A stretch of DNA of 5,761 bases from Sphingobacteriales bacterium (GTDB lineage Bacteria; Bacteroidota; Bacteroidia; Chitinophagales; Chitinophagaceae), in contig JAHEFC010000274.1 in NCBI GenBank assembly GCA_024640385.1, forward strand, positions 1-5,761, given 5' to 3'. Of this stretch, positions 1 to 5,524 are shown one piece after another. The position numbers and the translations under genes are program-made. Numbering within the stretch: position 1 is the first letter of the stretch; the number at the start of each line of letters is the position of its first letter. Under the pieces are notes generated by a model, which ran no database searches, had not been told where the DNA came from, and saw only the letters and a list, made by a program, of their open reading frames with translations.

Positions 1-6
1 CCAGTT

Positions 7-1290
7 CTAGTAATCTACATGGTAGTCTCGCTTGAACAACTGTCCGCTCCAGGCTTTTTTGGATGTCCAGTCGGCAGGTGGATCAGACCAGAACCTGCTT
101 TCCAAAGGCAATCCTAAAGCCAGGAATCCGAGCGTTGCCATATACAGGCTGCCAGTAGAAGTATACACATCTGCCACCAATGGCTGATGCCCGTTAAAGC
201 CCAGTACCAACCAGCCATTAGCATCAAAGTTGCGACCATGATCATAAAGGTTATGCATAACCGCAGTTAACCCGCAACGAACCTGTGCCGGTTCCATATA
301 ATCTGGCAATTTCTCCATTAACGCCGTTTGGGCGAGCGCCTGGAAAGCGGCCGTGCGGTATGTGATGGACCTGCCAAATACCGGGTATGTTCCCTCAGGT
401 GAAATAATATGCTCCAGGAATTCCGCATGACGAGCCATACGTTTTATGGCCAGGTCGAGATCCGCTTGTGAAGACAGCCCCTTTTCTGTGGTGACCTTCA
501 ACAAATCAACCACAACAGGATGTATTACATGAGAATTATAATAATCTATGCTGAACGTAGCACCATCAGCATACCAGCCATCACCTTTGTACCATTCATT
601 GATTCTCTTAAGGGCCAGTTTGATTCTTTCTTCATCATACTGCTCCCCTATTTTCAGGAGAAAAGCTTCGCGTATACCAGCCAGGAAAACCCAGTTATTA
701 TCCGGACCATTACGGTCGCGCAAACTTTTGAATTCTGCCACCACACGTTTTTTTGTTTCCGGGTCCAGGGGTTCCCACAATGCCTTTGGCGCCCTCAAAA
801 AAGCATGTGCCATGCATCCGGCATCAACAATTGGCTGGTTCTCTGTACGAAAATTAAGGTAATCAGGGCTTTGGGGGTTCACTGCATTGGCGATACCCTT
901 TAACAATTCTCCCCTTAATTTCTTCCTCATTTCCCCTTCTTTGGTATTATCATCCGGCAAAGCCAGCCAGGGGGCAACACCCGCCATCGTACGACCTACA
1001 GCTTCCAGGTGAGAAACCCTGTCTGCCTGCATTCCGTATCCTTCTGATGTTTCCAAAGGCATATTCTTTTTAAGTGTACCCTCAGACAGATTATGAATAA
1101 CAGGATAAGAAATTTTATAGAGCAGTTCTGACCAATATATTCTATCCTGGGCACCGCTCGTTACCCCATTTTTTTGCACCCCAATAAAGCCCAGCTGTTG
1201 ATTTTTCTTTTCTGAAAAAAGGCTGTAGGCCACCATTAAAATGGCAAAAAGGATGGTGACAGTATAAATAAGGTAATTTTTCTTAAACAT
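7..1290 (-). CDS. DUF2264 family protein, membrane-anchored, possible glycoside-active enzyme
   Basis: The 427-residue protein matches the DUF2264 family as I recognise it, from conserved blocks: HLEAVGRTMAGVAPWL (94-109), QPIVDAGCMAHAFLRAP (152-168), NNWVFLAGIREAFLL (198-212), an aromatic/Asp-rich stretch WYKGDGWYADG followed by DYYNSHVIHP (233-258), EGTYPVFGRSITYR (299-312) and a C-terminal FWSDPPADWTSKKAWSG (400-416). The family is mainly helical, of the alpha/alpha-toroid type seen in many polysaccharide-active enzymes; I recall related proteins being placed in glycoside hydrolase family GH154 (beta-glucuronidase), but the activity here is inference. Residues 6-25 are hydrophobic after MFKK and carry no lipobox cysteine, so this is an uncleaved anchor or signal peptide and the domain is probably periplasmic. 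The ATG at 1288-1290 gives this N-terminus directly and no Shine-Dalgarno precedes it. The length looks complete, and the gene stands alone on its strand with no SusC/SusD partner visible. Confidence 0.9.
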   Translation of the reverse strand: MFKKNYLIYTVTILFAILMVAYSLFSEKKNQQLGFIGVQKNGVTSGAQDRIYWSELLYKISYPVIHNLSEGTLKKNMPLETSEGYGMQADRVSHLEAVGRTMAGVAPWLALPDDNTKEGEMRKKLRGELLKGIANAVNPQSPDYLNFRTENQPIVDAGCMAHAFLRAPKALWEPLDPETKKRVVAEFKSLRDRNGPDNNWVFLAGIREAFLLKIGEQYDEERIKLALKRINEWYKGDGWYADGATFSIDYYNSHVIHPVVVDLLKVTTEKGLSSQADLDLAIKRMARHAEFLEHIISPEGTYPVFGRSITYRTAAFQALAQTALMEKLPDYMEPAQVRCGLTAVMHNLYDHGRNFDANGWLVLGFNGHQPLVADVYTSTGSLYMATLGFLALGLPLESRFWSDPPADWTSKKAWSGQLFKRDYHVDY

Positions 1291-1340
1291 GATTGATTAT
1301 TTCTTTTAGCTAACGCTGCTGATATCTCGATCAATAAAAC

Positions 1341-1371
1341 GTAAATTATGGAATATCAATTGTGTATGCAA
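1341..1371 (-). promoter_or_regulatory. Candidate proximal promoter of the DUF2264 gene
   Basis: Read on the minus strand, TTG (1371-1369) is followed after 20 bases by TAATTTAC (1348-1341). This fits the spacing of the Bacteroidota promoter TTG-N17-23-TAnnTTTG, but the -7 element matches only four of its six fixed bases. Transcription would start near 1335 and give a leader of about 45 bases. The match is weak, and its position is the main support. Confidence 0.28.
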
Positions 1372-1382
1372 TGGAATTATCA
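1348..1382. repeat. Direct repeat ATGGAAT(T)ATCA, 23-bp period
   Basis: ATGGAATATCA (1348-1358) recurs as ATGGAATTATCA (1371-1382). The starts are 23 bases apart, about two helical turns, so both copies would face the same side of the DNA. They overlap the candidate proximal promoter of the DUF2264 gene, which is where a tandem activator or repressor site would be expected. No regulator gene is in the window, so a binding role is inference. Confidence 0.35.
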
Positions 1383-1567
1383 TGTATTACAAAATAATAG
1401 ATGCTCATTTTCCGGACAATAATTATTATTACCGAAATACAAATACGAAGAGATACATACGGATTCATTCAAATTTTCCCTTATAGCTTCTAATTGAAAG
1501 ACCATATAAATAATGATCTTTAGCCCAGAATCAATACGAAATTCAGTATTTCCAGGTAACCTTTAGT

Positions 1568-1575
1568 TATATTTA
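1568..1575 (+). promoter_or_regulatory. Candidate -7 element for the DUF3500 gene
   Basis: TATATTTA matches five of six fixed bases of TAnnTTTG and lies about 53 bases before the ATG. No good TTTG element is found at the right distance; the nearest is TTTC at 1549-1552, only 15 bases upstream. This is a weak candidate. Confidence 0.2.
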
Positions 1576-1592
1576 ATTAATCGTAACCGTGG

Positions 1593-1624
1593 CAAAATTA
1601 ATAGCACTTCAAAACCAAAATCAA
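1593..1624 (-). promoter_or_regulatory. Candidate distal minus-strand promoter
   Basis: On the minus strand TAATTTTG (1600-1593) matches all six fixed bases of the Bacteroidota -7 element TAnnTTTG, and TTG (1624-1622) lies 21 bases upstream. Transcription would begin near 1587, giving the DUF2264 gene a leader of almost 300 bases or producing a separate small RNA. The -33 element sits five bases before the DUF3500 start codon, so the two divergent units would overlap here. AT-rich spacers yield such matches by chance, hence the low confidence. Confidence 0.28.
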
Positions 1625-1628
1625 TTTG

Positions 1629-2702
1629 ATGAAAAAAGTAATTGTTATCCTATTTACCTTAAACCTTATTTATCAACCCGGAAAGTCGCAAGAGATAGAC
1701 CAGGAAATAAAAAAAACGGTAATTACTTTTATAGACAGTTTGACCCCTCTCCAACAAAAAAGGGCCCTATTGCAATTTGATGATACAGCCAGGATCAAAT
1801 GGAATAACCTTCCGGTGGGCCTAAGGGCCAGGGCAGGTATCAGTATTGGCAGTATGAATGATAGACAAAGGCAGCTGATACATAGGATACTTTCTGCGTC
1901 CCTAAGTTCACAAGGTTATCTGAAAGCCACCAGTATCATGCACCTGGATAACCTGATCAATATGTACTATGACAGTTTATATCAAAGGAAGGTATTTGAT
2001 GATAAAGTGTATCAATTCCTGAAAGACCTGAAATGGAGTACCCAGAATTACTATTTTGCCATTTTTGGAAATCCAAAAACAGATGACTCATGGGGATACA
2101 AACTGGAGGGGCACCATCTTTCCTTAAACTTTACTTTTCACCAAAAAACATTGTCAATAACACCCATGTTTGTAGGTACAGATCCTGCGGAAATGCTATT
2201 AAGTGAATATGCAGGCTGGAGGGTTTTGGGCCAGGAAGAAGATCTCGGCATCAAGTTACTTGCCTCGCTTTCTCCGGAACAAAAAAAGAAAGCCGTAGTG
2301 AGTGCTGAAGTGCCTCAAGATATAATTACAGCTGCAGAAAGTGGCAAACGCCTGGTGGACTACTGGGGTATAAAAGGATCGGCATTGGATAAACACCAGC
2401 AAGGCATTTTACAGGGTATCATAAGGGAATTTGTATTTAACCTTGAGTATGATAAAGCAGTAACAGAATATGATAAAATACTGAAAGCCGGGATAGGGAA
2501 TATCTATTTTGGCTGGATAGGCGAAGGTGAAGAAATAAAGGCACATTATTATATCCTGAACGGACCAACGTTTATCATTGAGTTTGATAACAACGGCGGG
2601 CCGCAAAGGCGGGCCAATCATATCCATGCAATCTGGCGGGAAAAAGGCAATGAGTATGGAGAAGATGTACTTAAAAAACATTACCAGGCAGATCATAAAT
2701 AA
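1629..2702 (+). CDS. Secreted DUF3500 family protein
   Basis: This 357-residue protein is recognisable as DUF3500, a family of unknown function. Family-like blocks, numbered from the ATG at 1629, are FGNPKTDD (146-153), WGYKLEGHHLSLNFTF (155-170), TPMFVGTDPAEM (178-189), YFGWIGE (293-299), HYYILNGPTFIIEFDN (306-321), NHIHAIWRE (330-338) and GEDVLKKHY (344-352). The paired histidines of GHH and HIH and the acidic residues nearby would suit a metal or active site, but that is inference. MKKVIVILFTLNLIYQPGKSQ reads as a Sec signal peptide with cleavage near residue 20, so export to the periplasm or beyond is likely. A TTG lies directly before the ATG in frame; I prefer the ATG because it gives a normal MKK signal sequence. 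There is no Shine-Dalgarno. The length suits a full-size member. Its own promoter and a 76-base gap to the next gene leave co-transcription with DUF4242 uncertain. Confidence 0.9.
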   Translation: MKKVIVILFTLNLIYQPGKSQEIDQEIKKTVITFIDSLTPLQQKRALLQFDDTARIKWNNLPVGLRARAGISIGSMNDRQRQLIHRILSASLSSQGYLKATSIMHLDNLINMYYDSLYQRKVFDDKVYQFLKDLKWSTQNYYFAIFGNPKTDDSWGYKLEGHHLSLNFTFHQKTLSITPMFVGTDPAEMLLSEYAGWRVLGQEEDLGIKLLASLSPEQKKKAVVSAEVPQDIITAAESGKRLVDYWGIKGSALDKHQQGILQGIIREFVFNLEYDKAVTEYDKILKAGIGNIYFGWIGEGEEIKAHYYILNGPTFIIEFDNNGGPQRRANHIHAIWREKGNEYGEDVLKKHYQADHK

Positions 2703-2712
2703 TAATTTCCTC

Positions 2713-2739
2713 AATGATTATGATTGGTATAAAATCATT
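2713..2739. repeat. Inverted repeat AATGATT-N13-AATCATT
   Basis: Perfect 7-bp arms (2713-2719 and 2733-2739) flank 13 bases in the DUF3500-DUF4242 gap. The repeat covers the -33 position and spacer of the candidate DUF4242 promoter, so it could be an operator. As RNA the stem is all A/U except one G-C pair and is not followed by a clean T-run, so it would be a poor terminator. Confidence 0.3.
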
Positions 2740-2750
2740 AAATTGTTTTG
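2724..2750 (+). promoter_or_regulatory. Candidate promoter of the DUF4242 gene
   Basis: TTG (2724-2726) is followed after 16 bases by TTGTTTTG (2743-2750), which matches five of six fixed bases of the Bacteroidota -7 element TAnnTTTG. The spacer is one base shorter than the usual 17-23. Transcription would start near 2757, leaving a leader of about 22 bases before the ATG at 2779. If real, the small gene can be expressed without DUF3500. Confidence 0.33.
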
Positions 2751-2778
2751 TACATTAAAAATCTAAAAATTAAACGTC

Positions 2779-3051
2779 ATGCCTAAGTATGTAATCGAAA
2801 GAGAAATACCGGGAGCCGGTAAACTGACACCCGCTGAATTGAAAGGAATATCACAGGTTTCCTGTGGTGTACTCAGTAAAATGGGATCACAAATTCAATG
2901 GGTGCATAGTTATGTAACCGACGATAAAATCTACTGTGTGTACATCGCACCAAATGAAGAAATGGTAAGGGAACATGCCAAACAGGGAGGATTTCCGGCA
3001 AACTCTGTAGCCAGGGTGACAACAATGATTGAACCAACAACGGCAGAATAG
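2779..3051 (+). CDS. DUF4242 family small protein (SCO4226-like, possible nickel binder)
   Basis: The 90-residue protein is a full-length DUF4242 member. It starts with the usual MPKYVIEREIPGAG, and the core runs through WVHSYVTDDKIYCVYIAPNE (41-60), followed by EMVREHAKQGGFPANSVARV (61-80). The family adopts a small ferredoxin-like fold; the Streptomyces member SCO4226 was described as a nickel-binding protein, which is where the alternative family name comes from. Candidate ligands here are His43, Cys53 and His66, with Cys29 also present; which of them bind metal is inference. No signal peptide or membrane segment is visible, so it is cytoplasmic. The ATG leads straight into the family N-terminus and has no Shine-Dalgarno. 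A strong terminator begins 35 bases after the stop, closing this unit. Confidence 0.9.
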   Translation: MPKYVIEREIPGAGKLTPAELKGISQVSCGVLSKMGSQIQWVHSYVTDDKIYCVYIAPNEEMVREHAKQGGFPANSVARVTTMIEPTTAE

Positions 3052-3085
3052 TACTTTAGCCTATTAAGTTATTTACTGAACATAT

Positions 3086-3111
3086 ACCGGGATAATCCCG
3101 GTTTTGTTTTT
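3086..3111 (+). terminator. Rho-independent terminator after DUF4242
   Basis: ACCGGG (3086-3091) pairs with CCCGGT (3097-3102) around the loop ATAAT; two further A-T pairs are possible within the loop. TTTTGTTTTT follows immediately (3102-3111). A GC-rich stem plus a T-run 35 bases beyond the stop codon is a textbook intrinsic terminator and separates DUF4242 from the acyltransferase gene. Confidence 0.85.
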
Positions 3112-3140
3112 ACATCAGGTATTTGAATCCTGTTGAAAGT

Positions 3141-3156
3141 CGGGATAACCGGTTTG
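3141..3156 (+). repeat. Degenerate copy of the terminator core
   Basis: CGGGATAACCGGTTTG resembles the terminator core at 3088-3106 after removal of TC from the descending arm and one T from the run. The losses shrink the stem to about three pairs, so it should not terminate transcription. It could be the remnant of a short local duplication or a chance likeness. Confidence 0.35.
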
Positions 3157-3171
3157 CAAATATTTCAAACC
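3151..3171. repeat. 21-bp imperfect palindrome, possible operator
   Basis: GGTTTG (3151-3156) and CAAACC (3166-3171) are perfect inverted arms around CAAATATTT. Counting the inner bases, eight of ten pairs about the centre at 3161 match. It lies 49 bases upstream of the acyltransferase start, where a dimeric regulator would be expected to bind. The left arm also contains a TTTG that could serve as a -33 element, although I find no good -7 element at the matching distance. Confidence 0.4.
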
Positions 3172-3198
3172 ACCATCCACTGCTTATAAAAATCAAAC

Positions 3199-3210
3199 AC
3201 TAATATTAGT
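3199..3210. repeat. 12-bp perfect palindrome ACTAATATTAGT
   Basis: ACTAATATTAGT is a perfect palindrome ending nine bases before the acyltransferase ATG, so it covers the region where ribosomes load. It may be a regulator half-turn site or a chance AT-rich palindrome. It is too AT-rich to form a stable RNA hairpin. Confidence 0.35.
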
Positions 3211-3219
3211 TCATCTTAC

Positions 3220-4383
3220 ATGAAAAGAATTCAGAGCATTGATTTCACACGCGGCCTTGTAATGGTTATTATGGCGCTGGATCATGTTCGTGACCTGATC
3301 CATGTTGACTCGCTCACACAAAGTCCTACAGATTTAAACACAACAACGCCCGCCCTGTTCTTTACAAGATGGATCACTCATTTATGTGCCCCGGTATTTG
3401 TATTTCTCGCAGGAACATCTGCTTATATTTCATTTCAAAAAAATCAAGACATTAGGAATTATAGAAACCTTTTATTAAAAAGAGGGCTTTGGTTGGTATT
3501 GCTCGAATTTACTTTTGTAAATTTTGGGATTTATTTTGACCTGGGTTTTAACACCCCATTATTTGCAGTCATTGCAACAATAGGATTTGGTTTCATTTTC
3601 TTAGGATTAATGTTGGTTTTTTCATCCCGCACTATAGGTTTTATAGGTCTTGCCATTATACTGTTTCATAATCTGACACCCTTGATCCCTTTTACGGAAG
3701 GATCATTAATAAAAACCTTTCTGAAACCATTTTTCCAACCAGCGGCATTTCCCATTGGGCCTGGCAAAACCTTTATTGTAGGTTATCCGCCCATACCCTG
3801 GTTGGGCATCATGTTGCTGGGCTTTGCAACAGGCAAGGTATTTTTATCAGAAGAGTTAAACAGGCGGAAATTATTTATCAATGCCGGATTAGGTTTGATT
3901 TCTTTTTTTACGATACTTAGGTTCATCAATGTATATGGAGATCCAGTCAATTGGTCTACACAAAAAAGCGGTGTATATACTTTCTTATCTTTTATGAACG
4001 TAAGCAAATATCCTCCCTCGCTATTGTTTTGTTCTGTAACATTAGGAATCATGTTCTTGATACTGGCAGTTTCCGAGAGAGCAAAAGGCCGTTTTATTAA
4101 CTTTGCAAAAGTGTATGGCAAAGTCCCCTTGTTTTATTTCGTTTTGCATTTCTACCTGATTCATGTTATTCTCTTAATCGTATTATTTTTACAAGGCTTG
4201 AACTGGGCTGATCTTGATTTTGCGTCGGGAACTTTTGGCCGGCCCAAGGGAATGGAAACCGGACTTTCGCTTTCCTGGGTTTATCTGATATGGATAAGTG
4301 TAGTGTTGGCTTTATACAAACCATGCCAGTGGTTTGGCAAATTCAAATCTGATCATAATTATTGGTGGCTAAAATATTTGTAA
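3220..4383 (+). CDS. Multi-pass membrane acyltransferase, DUF1624/HGSNAT-like
   Basis: The 387-residue protein has roughly ten hydrophobic segments (about 13-29, 56-72, 89-109, 112-133, 138-156, 190-209, 218-236, 264-285, 303-325, 351-368), and fits the DUF1624 / heparan-alpha-glucosaminide N-acetyltransferase catalytic group. The N-terminal signature is present: SIDFTRG (6-12), MALDHVRD (18-25), then WITHLCAPVFVFLAGTSA (51-68). Later blocks are YPPIPWLGIMLLGFATG (189-205), KYPPSL (263-268) and GKVPLFYFVLHFYLIH (300-315). Family enzymes move an acetyl group from acetyl-CoA across the membrane onto a sugar amine or similar acceptor; His22 and His54 are the obvious candidate catalytic residues, but I assign neither firmly. 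The acceptor is unknown; a cell-wall or surface glycan is plausible. The ATG sits just before the signature motif, so this start is secure despite the lack of a Shine-Dalgarno. The upstream terminator implies a separate promoter, and the next gene follows after 103 bases. Confidence 0.9.
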   Translation: MKRIQSIDFTRGLVMVIMALDHVRDLIHVDSLTQSPTDLNTTTPALFFTRWITHLCAPVFVFLAGTSAYISFQKNQDIRNYRNLLLKRGLWLVLLEFTFVNFGIYFDLGFNTPLFAVIATIGFGFIFLGLMLVFSSRTIGFIGLAIILFHNLTPLIPFTEGSLIKTFLKPFFQPAAFPIGPGKTFIVGYPPIPWLGIMLLGFATGKVFLSEELNRRKLFINAGLGLISFFTILRFINVYGDPVNWSTQKSGVYTFLSFMNVSKYPPSLLFCSVTLGIMFLILAVSERAKGRFINFAKVYGKVPLFYFVLHFYLIHVILLIVLFLQGLNWADLDFASGTFGRPKGMETGLSLSWVYLIWISVVLALYKPCQWFGKFKSDHNYWWLKYL

Positions 4384-4390
4384 CCGTTAC
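4380..4390. repeat. Short palindrome GTAAC-C-GTTAC at the acyltransferase stop
   Basis: Perfect 5-bp arms around a single C span the TAA stop codon of the acyltransferase gene. With a one-base centre it cannot form a good RNA hairpin and no T-run follows, so it is not a terminator. I see no other terminator between this gene and the lipoprotein gene, so read-through is possible. Confidence 0.2.
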
Positions 4391-4444
4391 AATCACCTAT
4401 TAGAATATAATGTCTATAATTTGCTGCTTTTCTCATACAGCCTA

Positions 4445-4473
4445 TTTGACTAAATCCTGTGGTTGATTGTTTG
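4445..4473 (+). promoter_or_regulatory. Candidate promoter of the Kelch lipoprotein gene
   Basis: TTTG (4445-4448) is followed after 17 bases by ATTGTTTG (4466-4473), which keeps four of the six fixed bases of TAnnTTTG. Transcription would start near 4480, leaving an unusually short leader. An alternative is TATAATTTG at 4415-4423, which has one base too many for the -7 consensus and no good partner element upstream. Neither is convincing. Confidence 0.2.
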
Positions 4474-4482
4474 AAATCAAAC
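4469..4482. repeat. Inverted repeat GTTTGA-AA-TCAAAC before the lipoprotein gene
   Basis: Perfect 6-bp arms around AA end four bases before the ATG at 4487, where a bound protein would block initiation. The GTTTG/CAAAC arms resemble those at 3151-3171 upstream of the acyltransferase gene, and AAATCAAAC occurs in both upstream regions (3190-3198 and 4474-4482). A shared regulator is possible but not shown. Confidence 0.38.
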
Positions 4483-4486
4483 GAAT

Positions 4487-5455
4487 ATGAAAATATTATG
4501 TATACTAATGTTGTTTTTCTGCCTGGTCTCTTGCGGACAACAACAGCCCCAAAATGATCAAGTAAACAATAACCAGGAACAGCGCATTATTCCAGGCAGG
4601 TATGCATGGAATAAATTACTGGATAGTGCAGCCTGGAGGAAAAGTTACAATTTCCAGATGTTCAGCGTAAATGATACTTTATGGACATTCCACCCGGAAG
4701 GGAACTGGTTCTCACTTGACGGAATTACCTGGGAAAAGTCGCCTTTGCCAAACGCAATTAACAACCTGGCATTTCTTGACTATGTTCATTTTAATAATTC
4801 GATCCTCGGTCTCGGCCACTTTGAAGGGAATATTGAGCAGTTTACATTTCGCCCGGACATACATATTACCACTGATATGAAAAAATGGACCACCATTTCC
4901 GGCGCAAGTAATTTGCCCTCACGTTTTTTTTATCACCCCTTTATTTTTAACAATAAGATTTGGATCATTGGTGGTGAAGATAAAAAAGGGCAATATTCCG
5001 ACATTTGGAATTCTTCAAATGGGATCATTTGGAGCAGGCAAAAAGAAAATCTTCCTTTCGGCAAAAGAAGCGGCAGCCAGGTTGTAGCATTAAACAAAAC
5101 ATTATACCTGCTTGATAATGATGTCTGGAGTTCAACAGACGGACTTAACTGGAAAAAAGAGACCAATGAAATTGTAAAAGGAGAAAATATTTTCGGTTAT
5201 GCGGCACTGGTTTACGACCAGAAAATCTGGCTGCTGGGCTGTAATAGAAACGGCCAGTTTACCAGCCAGGTATTATATAGTGCAGATGGAAAAAACTGGC
5301 TGGGCCTGGATGCACCATGGTCACCAAGAGGTGGCATTGCAGCAACGGTCCACCAGGGGAAAATTTATATGACGGGTGGGAAGTATGGCGGAACACCAGA
5401 TCATCCGGATTTCAGGTATAGCAATGATGTATGGACGCTGAGTATAAAAAAATAA
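4487..5455 (+). CDS. Kelch-like beta-propeller lipoprotein
   Basis: The 322-residue protein begins with a lipoprotein signal: MKILCILMLFFCLVSC, with lipobox LVSC and the lipidated cysteine at 16. A Gln/Asn-rich tether follows (18-32). There is no acidic cluster after the cysteine, so the surface-export signal known in some Bacteroidota lipoproteins is not evident and a periplasm-facing position is a little more likely. The rest is a repeat array marked by S-x-DG-x-x-W-like strands: FSLDGITW (75-82), ITTDMKKW (127-134), NSSNGIIW (175-182), SSTDGLNW (215-222), YSADGKNW (264-271) and a closing YSNDVW (311-316), with tryptophans 40-52 residues apart. Between them lie Kelch-type KIWIIGGE (157-164), KIWLLG (246-251) and KIYMTGG (292-298). 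This predicts about six blades. Such propellers bind glycans or proteins or, rarely, are enzymes such as the sialate epimerase NanM; no catalytic set is recognisable. The ATG gives a normal signal peptide, with no Shine-Dalgarno. Confidence 0.88.
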   Translation: MKILCILMLFFCLVSCGQQQPQNDQVNNNQEQRIIPGRYAWNKLLDSAAWRKSYNFQMFSVNDTLWTFHPEGNWFSLDGITWEKSPLPNAINNLAFLDYVHFNNSILGLGHFEGNIEQFTFRPDIHITTDMKKWTTISGASNLPSRFFYHPFIFNNKIWIIGGEDKKGQYSDIWNSSNGIIWSRQKENLPFGKRSGSQVVALNKTLYLLDNDVWSSTDGLNWKKETNEIVKGENIFGYAALVYDQKIWLLGCNRNGQFTSQVLYSADGKNWLGLDAPWSPRGGIAATVHQGKIYMTGGKYGGTPDHPDFRYSNDVWTLSIKK

Positions 5456-5524
5456 TTCACTTAACCCACTTTCACATTATCGCAAAAACTTACCATTTAC
5501 AAATTTTAAAAAATGACCTCTATG

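Larger units (their letters stand above)
1291..1628. other. Divergent intergenic region
   Basis: This 338-base AT-rich spacer separates the divergent DUF2264 and DUF3500 genes. It holds promoter-like motifs on both strands, a direct repeat near the DUF2264 end, and a perfect AT palindrome (AATAATTATT, 1418-1427). A minus-strand ORF of 41 codons (1380-1505) is open but has no recognisable similarity or ribosome binding site. I see no riboswitch-like conserved fold, tRNA or terminator with a T-run. Confidence 0.7.

Noticed and set aside
520..903. Two overlapping plus-strand ORFs (520-903 and 548-862) inside the DUF2264 gene
   Set aside because: They are antisense to a well-conserved family protein and encode no recognisable motif; they are reading-frame shadows.
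1418..1427. Perfect palindrome AATAATTATT
   Set aside because: It is pure A/T in a very AT-rich spacer and not placed relative to a promoter candidate, so chance is the simplest explanation.
1626..1628. TTG as the DUF3500 start codon
   Set aside because: An ATG follows immediately and gives a standard MKK signal peptide; the TTG adds only one residue.
1589..1780. 63-codon plus-strand ORF starting at GTG
   Set aside because: Most of it overlaps the DUF3500 start in another frame, and its sequence shows no family features.
2409..2766. ORFs at 2409-2714 (minus) and 2578-2766 (plus)
   Set aside because: Both overlap the conserved C-terminal part of DUF3500 and contain no recognisable domain.
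3783..4121. 112-codon minus-strand ORF within the acyltransferase gene
   Set aside because: It is antisense to conserved membrane segments and motifs of the acyltransferase, with no independent support.
4671..5166. ORFs at 4671-4880 (plus) and 4933-5166 (minus) within the lipoprotein gene
   Set aside because: They shadow the repeat-containing propeller sequence in other frames.
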